23,671 nt of DNA. Origin: Rikenellaceae bacterium. GTDB lineage: Bacteria > Bacteroidota > Bacteroidia > Bacteroidales > UBA932. How positions within the stretch are numbered: the first letter of the stretch is position 1; each line of letters starts with the position of its first letter. Positions 9,041-17,061 of the stretch are shown here, piece by piece. The notes under the pieces are model-generated. The model saw nothing but the letters and a program-made list of their open reading frames with translations. It did not search any database and was not told the origin of the DNA. Location of the stretch: NCBI GenBank assembly GCA_900769905.1, contig CAAGIL010000076.1:1-23671 (forward strand). The letters are read 5' to 3'. The position numbers were made by a program, and so were the translations under genes.

Positions 9041-10665
9041 GAAAGACAAGAGTAAGATTCGCGCCGTCACCTACCGGACCTCTGCATATGGGAGGAGTCA
9101 GGACGGCACTTTACAACTACCTCTTCGCAAAACAGAGGGGTGGAGACTTCATCATACGCATCGAGGACACCGACTCCAACCGCTTCGTCCCGGGAGCGGA
9201 GGAGTACATCATCGAGTCCCTGAAGTGGTGCGGCATCATTCCTGACGAGGGTGTGGACGAAAACGGAAAGGTGGTGGAGACCCCGTCCGAAAAGCATCCC
9301 CACGCCCCATACAGGCAGAGCCAGCGCAGGAGCATATACCGCAAATATGCCGAGCAGCTGGTGGCTTCAGGCAATGCCTACTACGCCTTCGACACCGCCG
9401 AGGAATTGGAGAAGGCCCGTGCCGAGGCTGAAGCCGCAGGTCAGACTTTCATATACAACCACTCCACCAGGGCTTCCCTGAAAAACTCCCTCAGCCTTCC
9501 GGAAGAGGAAGTCAAGGCTCTCCTGGAGACCAGGGAAGACTGGACGGTGCGCTTCAAGATGCCGGAAGACTGCATAGTGAAGATGGACGACCTGATACGC
9601 GGACACATAGAAGTCAACAGCTCCACTCTGGACGACAAGGTGCTCTGGAAAAGGGCTGACGAACTGCCTACCTACCACCTCGCAAACATAGTGGACGACC
9701 ATCTGATGGAAATCACCGAGGTCATCAGGGGCGAAGAATGGCTGCCTTCCCTGCCTCTGCACTACCTGCTTTACCGGGCTTTCGGCTGGGAGGACACGAT
9801 GCCCCGCTTCGCCCACCTGCCTCTGCTTCTAAAGCCTGTAGGCAACGGCAAGCTCAGCAAGCGCGACGGGGACAAGATGGGCTTCCCTGTCTTCCCTCTC
9901 CGCTGGACCAATGCCCAGGGAGAGAGCTCCAGAGGCTACAGGGAGGACGGATATTTCCCTGAGGCCTTCGTGAACCTGCTCGCAATGCTCGGATGGAATC
10001 CGGGAACGGAGCAGGAGATCTTCTCTATGCAGGAACTCATCGAAGCCTTCTCCCTCGAAAAGGTGGGCAAGTCCGGAGCGAAGTTCAATCCAGAGAAGGC
10101 GAAGTGGTTCAACAAGGAGTACCTGAGGATGAAGTCCGACAGCGAACTTGCCGCCCTCTTCATGCCGGTGCTCGAAGCCAAGGGAATAAAGAGCGACCCG
10201 GATTATGTCACCCGGGTAGTGGCCCTCATCAAGGAAAGGGCAAGTTTCGTGGAGGATTTCTGGACCATAGCCTCCTACCTGTTCATTGCTCCGCGCGACT
10301 TTGCCGCATACGGAGTCAAGGCAGGAGCCGCCTCAGCGAAGCCGGCTGATCCCAACAGGGCCCCTGATCCGAGGGCGAAGGTATATGACGACTCCCTCAC
10401 CGAGCCTTTCCTTGCAAAGGATGTGGACAAGTTCTGGAAGGACGAGTTCTATCAGGAGGCCCTCGATGCAATGGAGCATTCCGAGGCCGACACCCTGGAG
10501 GACTATATCAGGGAGAAAGGCCTTCCTCTCGGCAAGGTGATGAACTGCATCAGACTGGCGCTCACAGGAGCCTCCAGCGGTCTGGGCATAGCAGACATCA
10601 TCTCCTTTGTTGGGAAGGAGGAAGCTCTTGAGAGGATGAGATTTGCAAAACAGAGGCTGGGTTAG
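9037..10665 (+). CDS. gltX: Glutamyl-tRNA synthetase (class I)
   Basis: Charges tRNA-Glu in the cytosol; 542 aa. The class I signature appears as RFAPSPTGPLHMGG (7-20, the HIGH motif), with RIEDTD just after. KLSKR (272-276, the KMSKS motif) follows GNG. The C-terminal helical part is the anticodon-binding domain. An Ala/Pro-rich segment at about residues 426-455 (bases 10312-10401) looks like an insertion and makes the protein longer than the roughly 500 aa usual in the phylum. The ATG overlaps the ftsZ stop, so the synthetase appears to be the last gene of the division operon. Its stop is 3 bp from that of convergent truB. No terminator hairpin is visible. Confidence 0.95.
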   Translation: MRKTRVRFAPSPTGPLHMGGVRTALYNYLFAKQRGGDFIIRIEDTDSNRFVPGAEEYIIESLKWCGIIPDEGVDENGKVVETPSEKHPHAPYRQSQRRSIYRKYAEQLVASGNAYYAFDTAEELEKARAEAEAAGQTFIYNHSTRASLKNSLSLPEEEVKALLETREDWTVRFKMPEDCIVKMDDLIRGHIEVNSSTLDDKVLWKRADELPTYHLANIVDDHLMEITEVIRGEEWLPSLPLHYLLYRAFGWEDTMPRFAHLPLLLKPVGNGKLSKRDGDKMGFPVFPLRWTNAQGESSRGYREDGYFPEAFVNLLAMLGWNPGTEQEIFSMQELIEAFSLEKVGKSGAKFNPEKAKWFNKEYLRMKSDSELAALFMPVLEAKGIKSDPDYVTRVVALIKERASFVEDFWTIASYLFIAPRDFAAYGVKAGAASAKPADPNRAPDPRAKVYDDSLTEPFLAKDVDKFWKDEFYQEALDAMEHSEADTLEDYIREKGLPLGKVMNCIRLALTGASSGLGIADIISFVGKEEALERMRFAKQRLG

Positions 10666-10668
10666 GAC

Positions 10669-11493
10669 CTAGAAATCCAACAGGGCTACAGCCTCATCCA
10701 AAGATATGGCGTCTTCGATACCGAAGCCGCCATTTTTCGTACGGCGCAGCGAGCTCAGGAAGGCTCCTCCTCCCAGGGCTTCTCCAAGGTCCCTTGCCAG
10801 TGCGCGGATATATGTACCCTTGCTGCAGTCCACCCTGAGCATTGCCGTGGGGAAACTGCGGCCGGAAAGGTCTGCGACATTGATTCTGGCACTGCGGCCC
10901 TCAGGCTGCTCCACCGCTACAAAATGCCTTGGAGCATAAGACTCCAGTTCAAGGGAGTAAATATTCACCAGGTTTGCCTGCAGGAGATCGCTCCCCTCCT
11001 CCAGTCGCCCCTGGCGGTAGAGTTTCCTCGCGGTTTCGTAGGCCCTGACTCCGTCCACGGACTTGGCGCTGAAAAGCGGTGCCACCTGCATCTGTTCGCC
11101 CACGAAACGAGGCAGCACAGAGAGCAGTTCGCTCTCCTTCGGGCAGCAGTCAGGATACTCCCTGTCAATGTCCTTTTCGAGGTCGTAGGAGGCCGTCGTG
11201 GCGCCGAAACTGACTCCGGCGAGGTATTGTTTCGGAGATGCCTGGAGTGCCTCGGCCCTGCGGGTTGCCGGTCCTATGCACACCAGCAGGATGCCGGTCG
11301 CGAGGGGATCCAGGGTCCCCGCGTGACCGACTTTCAGGTTTTTCTTGTTGAAATGCTTGACAGCCATATACTTGACCTTGCGGATAACATCCGCGGAGGT
11401 CCAGCGATACGGCTTGTCAATGGGAAGGACTATGCCCTCCGGATAATCCTCAATATTCCTTGAGAGACCGCTACTTAACAGGGATCTTGTCAA
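10669..11493 (-). CDS. truB: tRNA pseudouridine(55) synthase (TruB)
   Basis: Converts U55 of the tRNA T-loop to pseudouridine. The catalytic motif GHAGTLDPLATG, with the nucleophilic Asp, lies near residue 60. PIDKPYRWTS at the N-terminus and DCSKGTYIRALARDLG later are further family blocks. The start is uncertain because no ATG exists upstream of the conserved core in this frame. The coordinates use the TTG at 11493, which gives 274 aa and overlaps rpiB by 23 bp. An ATT at 11454 would give a typical N-terminus (xEDYPEGIVLPIDKP) and no overlap. It is the last gene of the sppA-rpiB-truB series and faces gltX tail to tail. Confidence 0.93.
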   Translation of the reverse strand: MTRSLLSSGLSRNIEDYPEGIVLPIDKPYRWTSADVIRKVKYMAVKHFNKKNLKVGHAGTLDPLATGILLVCIGPATRRAEALQASPKQYLAGVSFGATTASYDLEKDIDREYPDCCPKESELLSVLPRFVGEQMQVAPLFSAKSVDGVRAYETARKLYRQGRLEEGSDLLQANLVNIYSLELESYAPRHFVAVEQPEGRSARINVADLSGRSFPTAMLRVDCSKGTYIRALARDLGEALGGGAFLSSLRRTKNGGFGIEDAISLDEAVALLDF

Positions 11494-11902
11494 TTCTTCT
11501 CTGGTGTCTGCCGCCGGCGAACTCGGTTTTCAGCCAGGCTGAAACCATCATTACCGCCATACGGTATGAAACGAATCTTGCAGGCATAACAAGCACATTG
11601 GCGTTGTTGTGCTCCTTGACGAGTTTGGCCACGGCCACATTCCAGGCGAGGCCTGCCCTTATACCCTGGTGGTGGTTGAGGGTAATGGCCATACCGTTGC
11701 CCGTGCCGCAGATGGCAATACCCTTGTCAATCTCCCCGTTCTCAATGGCAAATGCCATAGGATGGGCGAAATCGGAGTAGTCACAACTGTCAGGGCTGTC
11801 GGTTCCGAAATTGACAACTTCATGACCCGCCCTGAGCAGGTATGAGATAAGCTTGGTTTTGTATTCCAGGCCTGCGTGGTCACTGCAAATACCGATTTTC
11901 AT
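11471..11902 (-). CDS. rpiB: Ribose 5-phosphate isomerase B (RpiB/LacAB family)
   Basis: Interconverts ribose 5-phosphate and ribulose 5-phosphate in the non-oxidative pentose phosphate pathway; 143 aa, the normal length. Family motifs are complete: SDHAG (7-11, phosphate/substrate binding), YSDFAHP, CGTGNGM with the catalytic Cys in the position of the family's CGSGxG, EHNNANVLVMPAR, and the C-terminal GGRHQRRIDKI. The start is ATG at 11902. The gene lies 28 bp after sppA on the same strand and its end overlaps the longest form of truB, so all three may be cotranscribed. No functional link with its neighbours is evident. Confidence 0.95.
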   Translation of the reverse strand: MKIGICSDHAGLEYKTKLISYLLRAGHEVVNFGTDSPDSCDYSDFAHPMAFAIENGEIDKGIAICGTGNGMAITLNHHQGIRAGLAWNVAVAKLVKEHNNANVLVMPARFVSYRMAVMMVSAWLKTEFAGGRHQRRIDKIPVK

Positions 11903-11930
11903 AACTGTTACTGATTATATAGTTTCTTTA

Positions 11931-13682
11931 TTACTTGATCTCAAAACAACTGTCCATTCGCGCAAGGACCTTAGGTCCGTCAAGCCCGGAGAGGCGGGAA
12001 ACGAGGTCTTCTGACAGGGAAGCGGAGCTGGAACCGCCTCCGAGCCGCTCAAGAAGCATTTCGAGATTGCTCTGGGCGCGCGGATAGGCAACTATTCCCC
12101 AGGCATCCGGATTCGGATCGCCTGCGCAGGAGGCGGCATAGTAAAGCGCATCCTCCAGGGAGCCGATCTCATCCACGAGTCCTATTGAAATGGCATCGCT
12201 GCCGGCCCATACGCGGCCCTGGCCTATTGCATCCACGGTCTCCACAGGGAGGGAACGGCCGTCGGACACAAGGGTGGTAAAGCGCTCGTAGATTGATTCT
12301 ATGGATTTCTGCATATATGCAGTCTCTGCGCTGTCGAACGGACGCATCATGCCGTACATATCTCCGTGCTTGTTGGAAGTCACACTCTCAACCCCCACGT
12401 GGAGCTTGTCCCTGGTCGCAGAAGAGAAATCCGGAATCAGGCCGAACACTCCGATGGAGCCTGTCAGAGTTGTGGCATCAGAGTAAATCTTGTCACAATT
12501 GGCAGATATCCAGTATCCGCCGGAGGCAGCATAGGAACCGTAGGAGGCAACTACAGGCTTTTCCGCCTTGAGCTGGTCAAGCTCATCCTTGATCTTCTCA
12601 GCCGCGAGCACGCTTCCGCCCGGGGAGTTCACCCTGAGCACAACGGCCTTGACGGTGGAATCGGCCCTGACCTTGGCGATGAGGGACGCGAACCTGTCCC
12701 CGTCCACGTTTGCCGGGTCGCTGCCGTCAACGATTTCGCCGTTGGCGTATATGATTGCTATCTGCTTCTTTGCCACGTTGACCGGGGTCTTTACGCTCAC
12801 ATAATCCTCGAACGGAATCATTTTCACGTCCTTGAAATCTTCCTTGACTGCAAGCGCAGCAAGCTTGTCCTTCAACTGCTCTATGCTGAGGAGTTCGTCC
12901 ACGAAACCGCAGCGCAGGAAGTCTTCCGGCTGGTTGAGTTCCAGTCCGTTGATGGCGGCATCCACAGCCTCAGGGCTCAGGTCGCGTCCGCTTGCAATCT
13001 CCGCGCGCATCGTTTCCCAGAGCGCATCCACCATACGCTGGTTCTGCTCCCTGTTCTCAGCGCTGGAGCTGCTGCGGGTGTACATCTCACCTGCCGACTT
13101 GTACTTGCCGTGCCTGATGAGCTGCACCTTGACCCCCAGACGGTTGAGCAGGTCGCCGAGGAATATCATCTGCGAACTTACGCCGCTCACGGTCGTGGTC
13201 GCTCCCATATACGGGGTCATATATATCTTGTCGGACACGGAAGAGAGGTAATAGCTTCCGGTTCCCGGGGCTTCCATATATGATACTATAGGCTTGCCGC
13301 TGCCAGTCCTGAATTCGCTGAGCGCAGCCCTGAACTCCTCCAGGTAGCTGATCGCCGAAAGGTTCATATCACTCTTGAGATATATGTACTGCACCGCCGG
13401 GTCCTCAGCTGCAAGCTTCACCGCACGCACGGCATCAAGTATTCCGATAGTGGTGGTGCCATTCCCGCTCAGGGAAGTGATGGGATCGGACTCGGTCGTC
13501 TGCTCGCCAAGCACCATCTTCGACATATCTATCCTGAGCACTCCCTGCTTCGGCAGGGAAGGAGTGGTATTGCCGAGAGTGAGCATTGAGCCGAATATGC
13601 CGGCCATTATGAAAAAGAACACCACGGTCGTCACCAGAATGCCGCAAATCACGGCAAGGGTTGTTTTAAGAAAATCTTTCAT
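11931..13682 (-). CDS. sppA: Signal peptide peptidase SppA, long (67K) type
   Basis: Membrane-bound serine protease that digests leftover signal peptides, 583 aa. An N-terminal transmembrane helix (about 8-30) precedes two tandem Clp-like domains, as in E. coli SppA. The catalytic dyad is visible: Lys195 in GKYKSAGE of the first domain and Ser387 in YAASGGYW of the second. VNSPGGSV is the oxyanion/strand block before the serine. An in-frame start 14 codons upstream is possible, but the ATG at 13682 gives the expected basic residue plus helix and lies just downstream of a TTTG-N19-TACATTTG promoter. It is divergent from hisS and is followed by rpiB after 28 bp. Confidence 0.94.
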   Translation of the reverse strand: MKDFLKTTLAVICGILVTTVVFFFIMAGIFGSMLTLGNTTPSLPKQGVLRIDMSKMVLGEQTTESDPITSLSGNGTTTIGILDAVRAVKLAAEDPAVQYIYLKSDMNLSAISYLEEFRAALSEFRTGSGKPIVSYMEAPGTGSYYLSSVSDKIYMTPYMGATTTVSGVSSQMIFLGDLLNRLGVKVQLIRHGKYKSAGEMYTRSSSSAENREQNQRMVDALWETMRAEIASGRDLSPEAVDAAINGLELNQPEDFLRCGFVDELLSIEQLKDKLAALAVKEDFKDVKMIPFEDYVSVKTPVNVAKKQIAIIYANGEIVDGSDPANVDGDRFASLIAKVRADSTVKAVVLRVNSPGGSVLAAEKIKDELDQLKAEKPVVASYGSYAASGGYWISANCDKIYSDATTLTGSIGVFGLIPDFSSATRDKLHVGVESVTSNKHGDMYGMMRPFDSAETAYMQKSIESIYERFTTLVSDGRSLPVETVDAIGQGRVWAGSDAISIGLVDEIGSLEDALYYAASCAGDPNPDAWGIVAYPRAQSNLEMLLERLGGGSSSASLSEDLVSRLSGLDGPKVLARMDSCFEIK

Positions 13683-13689
13683 ATATATG

Positions 13690-13721
13690 TGTGAATTAAT
13701 TTGACAAATGTAGTAACTTTG
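13690..13721 (+). promoter_or_regulatory. Promoter of hisS, Bacteroidetes type
   Basis: TGTG (13690-13693) lies 20 bases before TAACTTTG (13714-13721). The -7 box matches TAnnTTTG fully and the -33 box differs by one base from TTTG. The leader to the hisS ATG at 13741 would be only about 13 bases. The site interleaves with the sppA promoter. Confidence 0.6.
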
Positions 13722-13735
13722 CACATCAAATCAAA
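13705..13735 (-). promoter_or_regulatory. Promoter of sppA, Bacteroidetes type
   Basis: Read on the minus strand, TTTG (13735-13732) is followed after 19 bases by TACATTTG (13712-13705), a full match to the TTTG/TAnnTTTG consensus. It would start transcription about 15 bases ahead of the sppA ATG. It overlaps the oppositely directed hisS promoter. Confidence 0.65.
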
Positions 13736-13740
13736 TTCAA

Positions 13741-15090
13741 ATGGCACAAAGACCTTCAATCCCGAAAGGAACCAGAGATTTCGGCCCGCAGGAAATGGCC
13801 GAAAGGAACTACATATTCGACACCGTGCGCTCAGTTTTCCGCACTTACGGCTATTCGCAGATCGACACCCCGGCGATGGAGAACCTCTCCACGCTGATGG
13901 GCAAGTACGGAGAGGAGGGCGACAAGCTCCTGTTCCGCATACTCAATTCAGGAGACGCGTTCGCCAACGTGGATATGGACAAGCCGCTCACTTCCCAGGT
14001 GTGCGAGAAGGGTCTGAGGTACGACCTCACCGTCCCGTTCGCGAGGTACGTCGTGCAGCACCAGAACGAGCTTTCCTTCCCGTTCAAGCGCTACCAGATC
14101 CAGCCCGTATGGAGGGCCGACCGTCCCCAGAAGGGCCGCTACCGCGAGTTCTACCAGTGCGACGTGGATGCAATAGGCAGCAAGAGCCAGCTCTGCGAGC
14201 TTGAACTCGTGCAGATAGTGGACAAGGTGTTCGAGAATTTCGGGATACGCGTACTGCTGAAAATCAACAACCGCAAGGTGCTCACCGGACTCGCGGAAAT
14301 CTGCGGATGCCCGGACAAGGTCGTGGACATCACCGTGGCAATCGACAAGCTCGACAAGATAGGTCTGGATGCCGTGAAGGAGGAACTCAGGTCCAAGGGG
14401 CTGGACGAGAAGGCCCTGTGCATACTGGAACCGGTGCTCGGACTGAGCGGCACTACGGCGGAGAAGCTCGAGACGATGCGCGCCCTGATGGCGGGTTCAG
14501 AGACCGGGCTCAAGGGTCTGGACGAGCTTGAGGAGCTTTTCGGCTGCATCAGCGCCGCCGGAGTGAAGATTCCGGTGGAGATGGACCTTTCCCTCGCACG
14601 CGGGTTGAACTACTACACCGGAGCAATATTCGAGGTGAAGGCGCTCGACTTCCAGATCGGAAGCATTTGCGGAGGCGGCCGTTACGACAACCTCACCGGC
14701 ATTTTCGGACTTCCTGACATGTCTGGCGTGGGCATCAGTTTCGGTGCCGACCGCATCTACGATGTGCTCAAGGGCCTGGACAAGTTCCCGGGAACGCTCA
14801 AGACTTCCACCCGCCTGCTCTTTGCGAATATGGGAGGAGAAGAGCTTTCAGGCCTGTTCAGCATAGCCGGCGAACTCCGCAGCCGGGGCGTGAGCGTGGA
14901 AATTTATCCTGACTCCACCAAACTCAAGAAGCAGTTCGACTATGCGGAGCGCAAGTCCATACCTTTCATTTCCATCAACGGCTCCACCGAGGCAGAAGCA
15001 GGTACCGTAAACCTGAAGGACCTCCGCTCGGGCGAGCAGAGGTCCTTCAGCAGGGATGACATCGACGGAATGCTTGAGTTCCTTGCCTAG
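13741..15090 (+). CDS. hisS: Histidyl-tRNA synthetase (class II)
   Basis: Charges tRNA-His; 449 aa, cytosolic homodimer in the known family. The N-terminus PKGTRDFGPQEM is typical. Motif 2 is seen as QPVWRADRPQKGRYREFYQCDVD. The histidine-specific blocks LARGLNYYTGAIFEV and GGGRYDNLTGIFG are followed by class II motif 3 (GVGISFGADRIYDVL). The last 90 residues form the anticodon-binding domain. The start is ATG at 13741 behind its own promoter. The TAG stop shares its bases with the stop of the convergent porin gene. The cognate tRNA-His lies 3.9 kb downstream with its own promoter and is not cotranscribed. Confidence 0.97.
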   Translation: MAQRPSIPKGTRDFGPQEMAERNYIFDTVRSVFRTYGYSQIDTPAMENLSTLMGKYGEEGDKLLFRILNSGDAFANVDMDKPLTSQVCEKGLRYDLTVPFARYVVQHQNELSFPFKRYQIQPVWRADRPQKGRYREFYQCDVDAIGSKSQLCELELVQIVDKVFENFGIRVLLKINNRKVLTGLAEICGCPDKVVDITVAIDKLDKIGLDAVKEELRSKGLDEKALCILEPVLGLSGTTAEKLETMRALMAGSETGLKGLDELEELFGCISAAGVKIPVEMDLSLARGLNYYTGAIFEVKALDFQIGSICGGGRYDNLTGIFGLPDMSGVGISFGADRIYDVLKGLDKFPGTLKTSTRLLFANMGGEELSGLFSIAGELRSRGVSVEIYPDSTKLKKQFDYAERKSIPFISINGSTEAEAGTVNLKDLRSGEQRSFSRDDIDGMLEFLA

Positions 15091-16085
15091 CGTCTCTTGT
15101 AGATATTGAATCTCCAGGTCATTCCTATATCGAAATTGTTGACCTTGTCGTGATTGTCGCGGAAAAAGACCGCGTGCAGTCTGAGCCTGTCGTTGCCCAA
15201 AGGGAAATACTCCACTCCGGCTCCCCCGTAGAGATAGTCGTGTCCGGCAGGCAGCACCAGATCCCAGGAGGTGCCGTCCGGAGCCACATTGGAGATGTTG
15301 TTGGTCTCGTAACCCACCTTGGTGCAGAGGTTCCACTTCCCTACCGTCCATATGGCCTTGACTATCAAGCTCCAGTCAGTGAGGAAGAACTGCTCCTGCC
15401 TGAAGGAGGCACGGTTGATGAAGTCCACGTCCACGAAGAAATTGTCAGTGTGGAACTTGTTGCCCAGGGCCAGCCAGTTCATCTTCCTGCCGAGTTCGTC
15501 CTCGACATAGTTTATGCTCCATATTGTCTGCCACCAGGAGTTGAACGAGCCGTTCCAGTACAGATTATAGGAATAGCGGTTCTGGTCGCTCGGGGAGATT
15601 GGAGAAGGCACGAACTGGAACACCAGGTCCTGGCCTGGAGCCGGGGAATAAGTTGCCGAAACGCCGAAGGCGTAGTATTGGTAGAGCCTGTTGCTGAAGG
15701 CACCGTAATAGTACACGTCAATCGGCGGAGAATCTATTTCGTAGCCGCCCACGAGTATGGCCTGCTTTCCCGCGGTGAAAGACAGTTTCGGAAGGGCATC
15801 CCACTTCAGGTAAAGGAAGTCGGTGGCATTGAAAGGATTGGCCTGGTCTATACCCTTGTTGAAGCGCTGGCGTATGCGGAAACTGAGTCCGTCGGCAATT
15901 TCTCCCTTCACGTGGAGGTTAAAGTAATCTCCCTGGAAATGGGAGCTGTACACCCCCTCTTCCGTCTGCTGATGGAAGGTCATTCGGGTGTCCACGGAGA
16001 TTTCGTCAATCCCGGGATTCAGCCTGGCCTGAAGGGTCAGAGATGACAGCAGGGGCACAAGCAATACGAGCTGCCTGAGTTTCAT
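15087..16085 (-). CDS. Outer membrane beta-barrel protein, Porin O/P-like
   Basis: A 332-aa exported protein. A signal peptide (residues 1-20) ends in TLQA, probably cleaved before RLNP. The rest alternates polar and aromatic residues in about a dozen amphipathic strands rich in Tyr, Trp and Phe. It includes GLSFRIRQRFNKG, LSFTAGKQAILVGGYEID and a final strand ending FDIGMTWRFNIY, the pattern of an outer-membrane barrel. The GKQ/GGYE segment and overall layout resemble the phosphate-selective porin O/P family; the true substrate is unknown. It starts 6 bp after the stop of the MBL-fold lipoprotein gene, so the two are probably translated from one mRNA. Its stop overlaps that of hisS. Confidence 0.75.
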   Translation of the reverse strand: MKLRQLVLLVPLLSSLTLQARLNPGIDEISVDTRMTFHQQTEEGVYSSHFQGDYFNLHVKGEIADGLSFRIRQRFNKGIDQANPFNATDFLYLKWDALPKLSFTAGKQAILVGGYEIDSPPIDVYYYGAFSNRLYQYYAFGVSATYSPAPGQDLVFQFVPSPISPSDQNRYSYNLYWNGSFNSWWQTIWSINYVEDELGRKMNWLALGNKFHTDNFFVDVDFINRASFRQEQFFLTDWSLIVKAIWTVGKWNLCTKVGYETNNISNVAPDGTSWDLVLPAGHDYLYGGAGVEYFPLGNDRLRLHAVFFRDNHDKVNNFDIGMTWRFNIYKRR

Positions 16086-16091
16086 AAAGGC

Positions 16092-17027
16092 TTATTTGTA
16101 ATATTCCATCAAAGAATGGTTGGAAGCCACGATTGCAGTACCGTAGCTGAAGTAGGTATCCACAAGCCCGAAATCGAGATTGGACGGAGCATAATCAGCT
16201 TCCCCTCTGCAGATGAGGCCTATGAGTTCCTGCATATCGCGTATATAATCAATACCCAACTCCTTGTTTTCCAGCTCTTTGCGCCAGTCCCTCTGCCAAT
16301 AGTGGCCGCCGTATATGCGGAGTTTGTCCTTGTCGATGCCGCTCTCGTCGAGATAGGCAAGGAGGGCCGTGAAACCTTCGATGTACTGCTCGAATGCCGC
16401 CTTGCTGAAAATCCAGACTCCGTGGCCGGCACCGATGGAGTCGCCAGTAATGGCCAGGTTCCTGTCCTTCACGAAATAGACTACCGAGCCGGGAGTATGG
16501 CCTGACACTTTGAGCGTCTCCACTTCAAGTCCGCCCAGGTCGAAGCAATGTCCTTCGTCATAGACATAAGTTCTCTCCTCAGGGAAAAGGTCGAGCATTG
16601 AGCCGAAATCGGTGCGCGGAAGGGCAAAAGTCACCTCAGGCTCATCAGTGAACGCATACAGCATTCCCATATGATCGTTGTGGTTATGGGTGAAGCTGAT
16701 GGTCAGAGGCTTCCTGCCGCTGAGTTTCTTCACTTCGGAAACCAGAGCCTCAGCCGCATTGTCAGCCCAGGTGAGCTTGTTGGACAGGTCCACGAGCAGG
16801 GCACGTTCCTTTCCGACAAAAAGATACATATCAGAACAGTTGTTGTTGTGCACCAGCTTGCCTTCCACGTCGAACTGCTCGCCCGCCGGATTATGGGAAT
16901 TGCTGTCCTCTATACGGTACACGTTCTTGTCAATACGGAAGACCGTATATGGAGACTCCGCCCCCTTGCCGCAAGCGGACAAAAGAGGCAAAGCCAACAT
17001 GAATAACAATAAATTACGAAATCGCAT
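16092..17027 (-). CDS. Metallo-beta-lactamase-fold hydrolase, lipoprotein
   Basis: A 311-aa putative lipoprotein: a basic start and hydrophobic stretch end in the lipobox LSAC, with Cys19 as the acylated residue. The binuclear metal site of the MBL fold is complete: His114, His116, Asp118 and His119 (HNHNDH), His177 in SGHTPGS, Asp196 in GDSIG, and His242 in GGHYW. The fold includes lactonases, glyoxalases, beta-lactamases and phosphodiesterases; nothing here fixes the substrate. Being membrane-anchored and exported is less usual for this fold outside beta-lactamases. The gene is 34 bp downstream of the PycB-like gene and 6 bp upstream of the porin gene, so a role in an envelope process with the porin is likely. 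Confidence 0.82.
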   Translation of the reverse strand: MRFRNLLLFMLALPLLSACGKGAESPYTVFRIDKNVYRIEDSNSHNPAGEQFDVEGKLVHNNNCSDMYLFVGKERALLVDLSNKLTWADNAAEALVSEVKKLSGRKPLTISFTHNHNDHMGMLYAFTDEPEVTFALPRTDFGSMLDLFPEERTYVYDEGHCFDLGGLEVETLKVSGHTPGSVVYFVKDRNLAITGDSIGAGHGVWIFSKAAFEQYIEGFTALLAYLDESGIDKDKLRIYGGHYWQRDWRKELENKELGIDYIRDMQELIGLICRGEADYAPSNLDFGLVDTYFSYGTAIVASNHSLMEYYK

Positions 17028-17061
17028 AGGAATATGTGTTTCTCTGCAAATGCAGGGGTGA

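Noticed and set aside
12366..13283. A 305-codon plus-strand frame inside sppA
   Set aside because: SppA has both catalytic residues on the other strand; no features in the overlapping frame.
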